NCBI GenBank assembly: GCA_021205645.1
Contig: JAJPXE010000070.1
Span: forward strand, 1 to 7,082
Source of the DNA: Candidatus Gastranaerophilales bacterium
GTDB lineage: Bacteria > Cyanobacteriota > Vampirovibrionia > Gastranaerophilales > Gastranaerophilaceae
DNA: 7,082 bases
Reading direction: 5' to 3'
In this document: positions 1 through 7,082 of the stretch, one piece after another
Layout: each line of letters starts with the position of its first letter
Numbering within the stretch: the stretch's first letter is position 1
The notes under the pieces: model-generated
What the model was told of the DNA's origin: nothing
The model's input: only the letters and a program-made list of their open reading frames with translations
Database searches by the model: none
Program-made: the position numbers and the translations under genes

Positions 1-24
1 ATATAATATTTTTCTGGTAAATTA

Positions 25-54
25 TTAACCTTTAAAGTACAATAATATTATAAA
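25..54 (+). promoter_or_regulatory. possible sigma-70-type promoter for the AsmA-asparaginase pair
   Basis: TTAACC at 25-30 and TATAAA at 49-54 are separated by 18 bases and lie about 30 bases before the start codon. The leader is so AT-rich that such matches arise easily by chance; another TATAAT is at 2-7. Tentative only. Confidence 0.25.
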
Positions 55-71
55 TTGATAAGAAGTTATAT

Positions 72-77
72 GGGGAG
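72..77 (+). promoter_or_regulatory. ribosome binding site that fixes the AsmA-like start
   Basis: GGGGAG sits seven bases before the ATG at 85. It is the only strong Shine-Dalgarno-like match in the leader and decides between three in-frame start candidates (TTG 55, ATG 70, ATG 85). Confidence 0.7.
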
Positions 78-84
78 TATTTAT

Positions 85-3000
85 ATGAAAAAATCTGTCA
101 AAATTGCAGGATATACAACACTTGGTATTATAGCTGTATTATATCTGGCATTTTTATTCGTTCTGCCGAATGTGATTAACCTTGAAGAATATATGCCGCT
201 GGTTAAGTCGATTGTAAAAGAACAATCTAATCTGGATATTGAAATCAATAACCCGAAAATCATAACCTCACCATTTTTAGAAGCAGGTTTGAAAACAGAC
301 GGAATAAAAATCTCACTTCCTGACGGCTCACCCGTACTTGATACAGGTGCGATAAAAGCTAAAGTTTTCCTGCCGAGTGCATTGCTTTTGACAGTTAAAG
401 TTTCCTGCCTTGATGTTAATGACCCGAAAATCAATCTTGATATTAACGAGAAAGGCAATCAATATAAGCTCGTACGGGAACTCGAAAAAATCCTGACAGC
501 TAAGAAAGATGAAGTAAAAGAAGAAACGGAAGAAAGTTTCTTTAATCCTGCATGGATTAGAATAAAAGTACCTAATGTTAAGGTATTAAATTATTCTGCC
601 GCAATAAACGATATAAAAAACAATCATCATCTGACGATAAAAGGTGATGAGCTGCTTATCGGTTATTTTAACGGCAAAAGAGCTACACTCAAAACATACG
701 CATATCTGTTAAGCGATGATAAAACAAATATAACGGCAAATGTCAAGTTCGATACATTCCTGCCGGAAGTTCAGCCGCAGGAGGTTGATTTAGAAGACGA
801 TAAAGCACAAAAAGTCGAATTCCCGTTCATAAATATTGTCGAAATTTATCAGAACTACGACCTGACAACACACGTTAATTCAAAACTCAAAATCAGACCG
901 ACACACGACAAAAAGTCAGTTAAAATGAGGGGATTTTTTAACGTTGATAATTTAACACTAAAATTAGCGGATTACACACTTCCTAAGTGTTATTTTCACT
1001 CAAAGATGAGAGGTACAACGCTCAACCTTGATACCAATCTTTATATCTCGCCTGATGAACACACGAATATCTCAGGCAGGGTTAATTACCGTCATCCTGC
1101 AATTGATTTAAACATAAGCGGAGATAAAATATATCTCAATAATGTTATTAAATTTACAAGAGCATTACTTGATAGTTTTGGCATAAGCAATGACTTTGCT
1201 AATCTTAAAGGTGAAGGTTACTTTCTCGCCAATGCTAATATAAAAACTAATTTCAAAAAACTTAAATCATCCGGAAGTATTATCATAAGGAACGGAAGCC
1301 TTAAAAACAATAAAATCGGACTTGTCATAACGGACACCAATGCTGATTTATTGTTTGACGATAATGTATTCAGAATAAACAACACAAGAACATTTGTCGG
1401 TTCAAAACCGTTGACCGTAAGCGGTTCAATTGATAATAAAGCCCGTTCTGATTTAAAAATAAGCACAAAAAACCTGCCTATCACCGGATTGTACAGAGCT
1501 ATGGCACCATCAAACATAAAAAGTCAGTATAATATGACATCGGGCGACATCTCTATTGATGCAAAATTATACGGAAAATTAAAACAAGCTGTTTCTACGC
1601 TCGATTTTGATTTATCAAATCTGACTCTTGCCGCAGTTGACAATTCTTTAAAAATCGAAAACGGCAACTTCAATATAAAAGTGCTATTGGACTTAAAAGA
1701 AGATATCATGAAAGGCAAAATAGTAAATTCCGGTCTGGGAGTTATTATTCCTGCCTCAAATTCAAGAATAAGCGATGAGAAGCTTGTTGTTGATTTTGAC
1801 AAAGTCAATATAGATATTCAGCCGACAAACCTGCTGATAAACAGTAATTCTTCAATCGGAATAAAAGGCGGAGTGATGGAATATGCATCAAATCCTCAGA
1901 TAGGTATCGCCGGCTCCGGCAGCTTAAATGCGGCGGATTTACGCAAACTGTGCGGAGATGCCGCAGCTCCGTATATTGATGTAAAAGGCTCCATGCCTGT
2001 AAAATTCTCTGTTACCGGTAATGCAAAGAAACAAGCAATAACGGCACAGGTGCTTTCCGATGCTCAAAACTTCATCACACCGGTTCATTTTAAAAATATT
2101 AAAGGAGCACAATGTATTTCACAGCTAAAGGTTAACTATAAAGGCGACAGACTGAATATTAAAGACACGGGTATTTATACAACAGACACCCTATTCACGG
2201 ACGACTTAAGTGCTAACATGGCTCAGGCACAGCCTGTTGTAAAAGTACACGGAACACTTGCTAAGCTTAACACTAATATTCCGTCAATAAACCTTTTAAA
2301 AGTAGAAATACCAAAAACCTTAAATGGTACAATTTATGCGCTGAAACGCTCGGCATTCAATCTTGACGGAAATATGATTGCATTCGGACGTATTTTCAAA
2401 CCGATAGTATTCGGTGGGTTTAATGTAACCGATTTACGCTTACCGACATTGCTCACAAGTATTAAAAAAGCCGGAATAAGTTTTAATAACCGCTCATTCA
2501 GGCTGTTTGCCGATGCAATAAACCTTAACGGCTCGGATATAAACTTTTCTGCACATTCAAATATTGATTTTGCACCAGTTATAAAATTGTATAAATTAAG
2601 TGCAGAGTCAAAAAACTTCAATCTTGATAAAGTAATGAAAGTAAGCGATGCAGCGATGAAAACATTGCCTGCTGCACCGCAGTCATCATCACAGGCAAGC
2701 TCCGCTCCTGCCGATATACCGCTTGAAATCACTTCGGGACGATTCAATTTTAACAAAATCCAAACAGGAAATATTGTCCTTAATAACACAAGAGGACAGA
2801 TAACACTTCATAACAATACAGTATTTATTAAACCTGTATTTACGAATATATTTAACGGACATGTAAACGGTAATATTTCTATGAACCTTATAACAAGTGC
2901 GTTGGATATGGATTTAAAGGGCAGCGGTATAAATACGGAAAAAGCACTTAAAGATGCTGCAAATATGTCGGATGCACTTTCGGGTACAACTTCATTCAAT

Positions 3001-3792
3001 ATGAAAGCACAAATGAAAGGTTCGACTTATGAAGAACAGATGAAATCCCTGAAAGGAACGGTTAATTTCAAAATAAAAGACGGCTCTCTCGGTCCTTGCG
3101 GAAAGTTAGAGAATATGATTTTAGCTGAAAATATAAGAGAGTCAAAATTTTTTGAAACAACTCTGGGCGGAATAGTCGGCGGTCTTGCAACAATAGATAC
3201 CGCTCATTATGAGGAGCTTTCAGGCAAAATGTCATTCAAGAACGGTTGTGCAATAATTAATCCTATAACTTCAAAGGGTAATGTAATGTGTATTCATATC
3301 TCCGGCACATTTGATTTATTAAAAAACGAAGCAGATATGAAAGTTAGAGGAAAACTTGCCTCAATGATATCAAATATGTTGGGACCAATTGCCGCACTAA
3401 ACCCTATTAACCTATTGAAAGCAACTCCGGGGATAAATGTTGCGATGGCAAAAGCATTTTCAATCTTCACGGTAGCAATTACACAGGAAGAAATGGATGC
3501 AATCCCGAGTTTTGGCAAAAACCAATCAGAATTATCCGCAACGAAATTCCAGATAGTACTTCAAGGTGATGTTGCAAAACCTTTGTCAATGATAAAATCA
3601 TTCAAGTGGCTTGCAGTACAATCCGATATAGATAACGCACAGAGTTTTGCGGATAACATGCCTGAAGAATACCTGCTTGCGGATCCGACAACACCGGAGG
3701 CACAAGCAGCAGCCGAAGCTAAAGCAAAAGAAGATGCTAAACCGATTAACAGGCTAAAACGTAAACTGAATATAGGACAGAGTTCTTTATAA
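85..3792 (+). CDS. AsmA-family (AsmA/TamB/YhdP-like) envelope protein, 1235 aa
   Basis: Probable inner-membrane-anchored periplasmic protein of the AsmA superfamily, whose members are linked to outer-membrane assembly and, in recent work, to bridge-like phospholipid transport in diderms. The start is the ATG preceded by GGGGAG seven bases upstream; the upstream TTG (55) and ATG (70) lack such a site. Residues 1-7 are basic (MKKSVKI), then one hydrophobic segment at about 8-30 acts as an uncleaved anchor. The rest is predicted beta-rich, with many alternating hydrophobic/polar strands and recurring 'G-x-hydrophobic-x-hydrophobic-x-N/D-G-x-L' units (for example near 397 and 992-1003). A charged Lys/Glu linker lies near 140-155 and a Ser/Ala/Pro linker at about 862-877. 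The AsmA C-terminal-like region spans about 880-1110 (the SLKGTVNFKIKDGSLG stretch is typical). The last ~35 residues are an Ala/Lys/Glu-rich tail. AsmA of E. coli is about half this length, so this is a long member. Family is fairly sure; the exact subfamily and cargo are not. Confidence 0.85.
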   Translation: MKKSVKIAGYTTLGIIAVLYLAFLFVLPNVINLEEYMPLVKSIVKEQSNLDIEINNPKIITSPFLEAGLKTDGIKISLPDGSPVLDTGAIKAKVFLPSALLLTVKVSCLDVNDPKINLDINEKGNQYKLVRELEKILTAKKDEVKEETEESFFNPAWIRIKVPNVKVLNYSAAINDIKNNHHLTIKGDELLIGYFNGKRATLKTYAYLLSDDKTNITANVKFDTFLPEVQPQEVDLEDDKAQKVEFPFINIVEIYQNYDLTTHVNSKLKIRPTHDKKSVKMRGFFNVDNLTLKLADYTLPKCYFHSKMRGTTLNLDTNLYISPDEHTNISGRVNYRHPAIDLNISGDKIYLNNVIKFTRALLDSFGISNDFANLKGEGYFLANANIKTNFKKLKSSGSIIIRNGSLKNNKIGLVITDTNADLLFDDNVFRINNTRTFVGSKPLTVSGSIDNKARSDLKISTKNLPITGLYRAMAPSNIKSQYNMTSGDISIDAKLYGKLKQAVSTLDFDLSNLTLAAVDNSLKIENGNFNIKVLLDLKEDIMKGKIVNSGLGVIIPASNSRISDEKLVVDFDKVNIDIQPTNLLINSNSSIGIKGGVMEYASNPQIGIAGSGSLNAADLRKLCGDAAAPYIDVKGSMPVKFSVTGNAKKQAITAQVLSDAQNFITPVHFKNIKGAQCISQLKVNYKGDRLNIKDTGIYTTDTLFTDDLSANMAQAQPVVKVHGTLAKLNTNIPSINLLKVEIPKTLNGTIYALKRSAFNLDGNMIAFGRIFKPIVFGGFNVTDLRLPTLLTSIKKAGISFNNRSFRLFADAINLNGSDINFSAHSNIDFAPVIKLYKLSAESKNFNLDKVMKVSDAAMKTLPAAPQSSSQASSAPADIPLEITSGRFNFNKIQTGNIVLNNTRGQITLHNNTVFIKPVFTNIFNGHVNGNISMNLITSALDMDLKGSGINTEKALKDAANMSDALSGTTSFNMKAQMKGSTYEEQMKSLKGTVNFKIKDGSLGPCGKLENMILAENIRESKFFETTLGGIVGGLATIDTAHYEELSGKMSFKNGCAIINPITSKGNVMCIHISGTFDLLKNEADMKVRGKLASMISNMLGPIAALNPINLLKATPGINVAMAKAFSIFTVAITQEEMDAIPSFGKNQSELSATKFQIVLQGDVAKPLSMIKSFKWLAVQSDIDNAQSFADNMPEEYLLADPTTPEAQAAAEAKAKEDAKPINRLKRKLNIGQSSL

Positions 3793-4740
3793 ATGCTTGT
3801 TCAACATATCAGACACGGTTTAATTGAAGAAGAACATGACGGATATGTTCTGACTACAAAACAGGGATATGCTCCGGCATATCCTTATTATCTGCGTTCC
3901 TGTGCAAAACCGCTTCAGGCAAGCTTGTTAATTGATTTTGAGCTTGACAGAAAGTACAAGCTAACAGGTGATGAGATAGCCCTTTGTTGTGCCTCGCATG
4001 CCGGTGAAAAATGCCATACGGATATAGCAGAAAGTCTATTAAACAAATTCAGACTTGAGTATGATTGGCTGAAATGCGGGCTGCACAAACCGCTTTCAAG
4101 AACAAGACAGAACGAGATGCTCATAAACAATGAAGAAATTAATTATTTTCATAACAATTGCGTCGGAAAACATATAATGTTTTTAGCATTGTGTAAAGAG
4201 AATGGTTGGGATATATCAGAATATGACAATATAAAACATCCGCTGCAAATCCTTGTAAAAGAGAGGATTAACTCATTATGTAATGTTCGTGAAGATTATC
4301 CCGTAACAAAAGATGGCTGTGGTGTTCCGATTTTTTCCATGCCTTTAGAGAATATGCTCAACGGGTTTATAAACCTATTTTGTGATAAAAAATATGAAAA
4401 GATAAAGAACGCATTTTTAGAGTTCCCTTATATAATAGGTGGTGAGAGCCGGCTTGATACGGAGATAATGCAAAATTCAAGGCATCTGGCAGCAAAAGTT
4501 GGTGCGGGCGGTTTGTGTATTGTTGTAAATACAAGATTAAAAGACGGATTAATTGTGAAGATAAATGATTGTAATATGGACACAAGGCGTTTAGTGGTAT
4601 TTGAGGTATTAAACCGGCTTGGCTGGAGTGAATATGAATGTTGTAAGGATATTAGCACTCTTCATGGTGAGAAAGTCGGCGTGATAAAGATAGCGGATTG
4701 CCGAAAGTCAGATTTTCGGATGGGTGACCCTTGTGCGTAA
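3793..4740 (+). CDS. L-asparaginase II family protein (Rhizobium etli type, PF06089-like), 315 aa
   Basis: Predicted cytoplasmic enzyme hydrolysing L-asparagine to aspartate and ammonia. It belongs to the serine-peptidase-like asparaginase family typified by R. etli ReAV, not the E. coli AnsA/AnsB fold. From memory of ReAV, catalytic Ser48, Lys51 and Ser80 correspond to Ser36 and Lys39 in RSCAKPLQA and Ser68 in CASHAGE, with constant spacing. The metal-site residues Cys135, Lys138 and Cys189 correspond to Cys123 and Lys126 in CVGKH and Cys176 in DGCGVP. Lys235 in KVGAGG is probably the remaining catalytic lysine. All key residues are therefore present. Its ATG immediately follows the stop of the AsmA-like gene, with only a distant AGGA (3774-3777), which suggests translational coupling. 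At 315 aa it is somewhat shorter than ReAV (about 367). The family-like sequence ends near GEKVGVIKI (292-300); the last ~15 residues are encoded by the repeat element that follows. Sixteen cysteines is high. Confidence 0.9.
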   Translation: MLVQHIRHGLIEEEHDGYVLTTKQGYAPAYPYYLRSCAKPLQASLLIDFELDRKYKLTGDEIALCCASHAGEKCHTDIAESLLNKFRLEYDWLKCGLHKPLSRTRQNEMLINNEEINYFHNNCVGKHIMFLALCKENGWDISEYDNIKHPLQILVKERINSLCNVREDYPVTKDGCGVPIFSMPLENMLNGFINLFCDKKYEKIKNAFLEFPYIIGGESRLDTEIMQNSRHLAAKVGAGGLCIVVNTRLKDGLIVKINDCNMDTRRLVVFEVLNRLGWSEYECCKDISTLHGEKVGVIKIADCRKSDFRMGDPCA

Positions 4741-4888
4741 TTGCACCCCACCCCCGCGGAACGGGGAAAAAATAAAATCCCTCTCTGGACGGAGAGGACA
4801 GAATTTCTTTGCGAACGAAGCGGCAGACTGTACTGCACAGCAGCACCCGCTCCGCTCCCCGTCGGGAGAGGGGAAAAATAAAAGATCT
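4699..4888. repeat. GC-rich multi-hairpin intergenic element (REP/MITE-like)
   Basis: This stretch is sharply more GC-rich than its surroundings (about 60% by hand count over 4741-4873). It contains in order: CCGAAA/TTTCGG (4701-4706 with 4714-4719); GGGTGACCC (4722-4730); GTGC/GCAC (4733-4736 with 4743-4746), whose loop holds the asparaginase stop; CCCCG/CGGGG (4752-4756 with 4762-4766); CCTCTC/GAGAGG (4780-4785 with 4792-4797); and CTCCC/GGGAG (4855-4859 with 4864-4868). A near direct repeat, GGGGAAAAAATAAAATC (4763-4779) and GGGGAAAAATAAAAGATC (4870-4887), closes the element. It has no transposase and no convincing gene. I infer a dispersed non-autonomous repeat, which needs other copies in the genome for proof. 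Boundaries are approximate. Confidence 0.6.
4767..4797 (-). terminator. possible Rho-independent terminator of the leftward pair
   Basis: Read on the minus strand, a CCTCTC/GAGAGG stem (six G/C-rich pairs plus one G-T pair, 4-base loop) is followed by GATTTTATTTTTT. It lies about 100 bases past the aminotransferase stop, inside the hairpin element. The U-tract is interrupted and starts two bases after the stem, so it may be weak. No equally good structure serves the rightward genes. Confidence 0.45.
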
Positions 4889-4898
4889 GTTTTAAAAA

Positions 4899-6032
4899 TT
4901 ACCCGCAGTTTTTTACAGCCCAATCGGAAAATATCTCTAAACCCTCTTTGAGCATATTTGTATTACCGCAATATCCTATTCTTAAATATCCGTCCATCTC
5001 CAAGGCTGATGCGGGCAAAAATAATACACCCGTTTCCTCAGATAATTTTTTACACATATCATAAGAACCATACTCAAAATCATATTTTAACAATGCACAC
5101 GTTCCGCCTTTCGGTTCAACCCAACTAAAATGATGTTCCTTATCTATCCAATTGGACACTATTTGCTTACCTCTGCGGATTATATCCAGATTACGGCGGA
5201 TTATCTTATCCTTGTTCTCTAACGCAATAGCAGCAAGATAATCATCTATTCGCCCGATACTTATTGTATTATATTCCCTGTGAATAATTACCTGTTTCAT
5301 AATTTCATGGGCAATTCCATCAGGGGTAGCTATCCAACCTAATCTTAAACCCGCAAGTGAAAAAACTTTCGACATACTGCCCGTTGAAATCCCCTTATCA
5401 TACAGCTCGGCTATTGATTTTGATACCTTTCCGTCATGTTCAAGACCGCGGTATACCTCATCACACAATACATAAGAGTTATTCTCTCCTGCAATTCTTG
5501 CAATCTCTTTAAGCATACTTTCAGGCATGACTGCACCTGTCGGATTATTCGGGTTATTCATACAGATGATTTTGGCACCTCTTGCACGATTTCTCAATTC
5601 GTCCATATCCGGCAGCCAGCCGTTTTCCTCATGGAGAAATATCCTCTCAACTTTTGCCCCGATTGACTCAGGAATAGAATAATGCTGCTGATATACAGGC
5701 AAAATCGATACTACTTTGTCATAAGGCTCAATTACCGAAAGCATAACAAGCTGATTTGCTCCGATTGCACCGTGTGTTACAACTATATTGTCAGAACCGA
5801 TTGCAGAATCGTATAGTGAACATATACCGGACTTTAAACACTCGCTGCCCTGTATATCACCATAATTCAGCCTTAATCCGGTTATATAATCAAGGTGTTT
5901 TACACTTTCTCCCGTTATATTGAACAATTCTTTCAATGATAATGTTCCGACACAGGTATCCGCCATATCATATTTTGATATTTTTTCATATTTGTTAAAC
6001 CAGTCCTCAACCTTGAAATTATCTATTTTCAC
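4899..6032 (-). CDS. PLP-dependent aminotransferase, class I/II (fold type I), 377 aa
   Basis: Cytoplasmic aminotransferase of the aspartate-aminotransferase fold (COG0436-like). Visible landmarks are the cofactor-binding THGAIGAN loop (86-93), NNPNNPTG (159-166) with Asn163 expected to contact the PLP ring, DEVY (191-194) with Asp191 pairing to the pyridine nitrogen, and SMSKVFSLAGLRLGW (219-233) with Lys222 as the Schiff-base lysine and Arg230 for the phosphate. Arg351 in YLRIGY is expected to bind the substrate alpha-carboxylate. The length is normal and nothing is missing. The start is a GTG with AAGG about 11 bases upstream, inside the end of the preceding gene. The N-terminal FKVEDWFNKYE...DTCVGTLSL stretch looks native, which supports this start over the Met at 23. 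It is 8 bases downstream of the GT-C-like gene, so probably co-transcribed. The substrate cannot be read from sequence; histidinol-phosphate or capreomycidine-synthase-like annotations would be overreach. Confidence 0.92.
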   Translation of the reverse strand: MKIDNFKVEDWFNKYEKISKYDMADTCVGTLSLKELFNITGESVKHLDYITGLRLNYGDIQGSECLKSGICSLYDSAIGSDNIVVTHGAIGANQLVMLSVIEPYDKVVSILPVYQQHYSIPESIGAKVERIFLHEENGWLPDMDELRNRARGAKIICMNNPNNPTGAVMPESMLKEIARIAGENNSYVLCDEVYRGLEHDGKVSKSIAELYDKGISTGSMSKVFSLAGLRLGWIATPDGIAHEIMKQVIIHREYNTISIGRIDDYLAAIALENKDKIIRRNLDIIRRGKQIVSNWIDKEHHFSWVEPKGGTCALLKYDFEYGSYDMCKKLSEETGVLFLPASALEMDGYLRIGYCGNTNMLKEGLEIFSDWAVKNCG

Positions 6033-6040
6033 AAATGTTA

Positions 6041-7082
6041 TTACCTTTTTTGGAATATAAAATATGAATTAGAATCATCACGTGTTTTCCATACAAAATT
6101 AAACTGTTTTGAGAGCATATTTATCAAATCAATATCAAATTTTGACATTACACCCGTCATAGTATGCTCTTTAACATTTTTTATATCGGAATAATAAGCC
6201 TGAACTTTTTCTTCAGGAATAATTGCATAATTGTCGGTGTAATAAACTATCCAGATAACATATCCACCCTTTGGAACTTTGTCTATGTATGAGTGCATAA
6301 AATTAACAAAGTTTTCCGAAATAGGCTTTTTACCGAGTATGATTTTTTGGAATACCTCATATTTTTTGCCCGCCTTAAATCCTTTTTGCTGCTCATTGTT
6401 ATAAAAGTTTGGATTGTTAGGGTTTCTAACCTCGTGGAACAACTCCAACGGCAGCACCTCCGGCATGTCTTTGTCTTTGTAATAGTAGAATGAAACTGAT
6501 GAGGCAAAAGGCATTATAACAAGATTATCTTTTCCTGAATAATGGTCTTTTACAAATTCGGCAGGTGCTTTCAATGAATAATACGCAATACGCCAATACT
6601 GATTATAAGTGGATTTTAAACCGTATAAACAAGCTATTGAATAAAATATTATCAAACCCGCAAAAAGATATTTGTCTAATTTAGCAAGCCCGATAGCTGT
6701 TAATATAAATATAAACGGTGAAATAAAAATAAGATATCTTCCCGTGAATGCGATAACTCTTGAATTAGCCGCAAACAAAAACAATCCGAATGATAATGAA
6801 ATAACAAGTAATATTACCGTATTGAGTTTTTCTTTATCTCTTAAGCTGTTTATAAGTCCCGTAAACATCATACCAACCGGCACCCACACAAGAAATAATG
6901 TATAATAATTCTTCGGGAATACTTCATGTCTTGTTTCGTGTATATGTCCGGGATCACATGCAAAAAGATTTTGAAGCAAACCCCAAAAATTTATTGATTT
7001 AAAAGGAGTTAAATCCGTTACAAGAAATGTCGAACGGACTACCGCATAATGACAGATTAAAATAAAATACGGAATATAAAAC
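6041..7082 (-). CDS. GT-C-type glycosyltransferase-like membrane protein, C-terminal part (5' end outside window)
   Basis: The minus-strand frame stays open to the right edge, so this is the last 346 residues of a longer protein; the in-frame TTG at 6979 is not a convincing start because the frame continues with membrane-type sequence (FYIPYFILICHYAVV) upstream of it. Hydrophobic segments lie at about residues 1-16, 60-78, 88-105, 114-133 and 138-155 of the visible part. A soluble C-terminal region of about 180 residues follows, with KAPAEFVKDHYSGKDNLVIM and an aromatic-rich SFYYYKDKD stretch. This layout matches GT-C (GT39/ArnT/PMT-like) glycosyltransferases, which use polyprenyl-phosphate sugars on the outer face of the inner membrane. 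The catalytic Asp of the first periplasmic loop would lie in the missing part, so activity cannot be judged. Donor, acceptor and exact family are unknown. It precedes the aminotransferase by 8 bases. Confidence 0.65.
   Translation of the reverse strand, partial: FYIPYFILICHYAVVRSTFLVTDLTPFKSINFWGLLQNLFACDPGHIHETRHEVFPKNYYTLFLVWVPVGMMFTGLINSLRDKEKLNTVILLVISLSFGLFLFAANSRVIAFTGRYLIFISPFIFILTAIGLAKLDKYLFAGLIIFYSIACLYGLKSTYNQYWRIAYYSLKAPAEFVKDHYSGKDNLVIMPFASSVSFYYYKDKDMPEVLPLELFHEVRNPNNPNFYNNEQQKGFKAGKKYEVFQKIILGKKPISENFVNFMHSYIDKVPKGGYVIWIVYYTDNYAIIPEEKVQAYYSDIKNVKEHTMTGVMSKFDIDLINMLSKQFNFVWKTRDDSNSYFIFQKR

Noticed and set aside
2..7. TATAAT at the left edge as a -10 box
   Set aside because: Any -35 box would be outside the window and the sequence is so AT-rich that a chance match is likely.
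55..84. Upstream in-frame starts (TTG 55, ATG 70) for the AsmA-like gene
   Set aside because: They would put extra residues before the basic-plus-hydrophobic anchor and lack the GGGGAG site that serves ATG 85.
81..3518. Minus-strand open frames of 63-151 codons opposite the AsmA-like gene
   Set aside because: They are antisense shadows of a long, convincingly coding frame and show no recognisable domain.
4699..4888. CRISPR-like or tRNA-like reading of the repeated hairpins
   Set aside because: No regularly spaced identical repeats and no cloverleaf with an acceptor stem; the stems differ in sequence and spacing.
4652..4951. Overlapping short open frames on both strands across the GC-rich junction (4652-4846 and 4708-4923 minus, 4724-4951 plus)
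   Set aside because: They run through the hairpin element and into flanking genes, have no ribosome binding site that I can see, and their peptides are just translations of the repeat.
6977..6979. TTG as true start of the glycosyltransferase-like gene
   Set aside because: The frame is open to the window edge with a further hydrophobic segment, and a protein of this family needs many more N-terminal membrane spans.

Overview
The window is AT-rich (roughly mid-30s percent GC by eye) and gene-dense. It looks like part of the chromosome of an anaerobic diderm bacterium. The diderm inference rests on a large AsmA/TamB-type envelope protein next to a polytopic GT-C-type glycosyltransferase. A gut-type lineage such as the Gastranaerophilales (Melainabacteria) would fit the composition and gene style, but no marker gene here proves it.

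Layout: two rightward genes (AsmA-like protein 85-3792, L-asparaginase II family 3793-4740) converge on two leftward genes (PLP aminotransferase 4899-6032, and the C-terminal part of a GT-C-like membrane protein, 6041 to the right edge). Within each pair the genes are packed tightly. The asparaginase ATG directly follows the AsmA stop codon, and only 8 bases separate the glycosyltransferase stop from the aminotransferase GTG start. Each pair is therefore probably one transcript.

The oddest part is the convergent junction, about 4699-4888. It is locally near 60% GC over its core and made of consecutive hairpins, two of which are imperfect inverted copies of each other, flanked by a short G4-A-rich direct repeat. 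It looks like an inserted REP/MITE-like intergenic element. It appears to have replaced the natural end of the asparaginase gene, giving it its last ~15 codons and its stop, and one hairpin doubles as a plausible terminator for the leftward pair.

Functionally, the AsmA-like protein is probably an inner-membrane-anchored periplasmic bridge or lipid-homeostasis protein. The asparaginase would hydrolyse asparagine in the cytoplasm. The aminotransferase acts on an unknown amino or keto acid, and the glycosyltransferase probably moves sugar from a polyprenyl carrier to an envelope acceptor. No biochemical link between the paired genes is obvious. I see no RNA gene, CRISPR array or transposase, and no clearly new multi-gene system.
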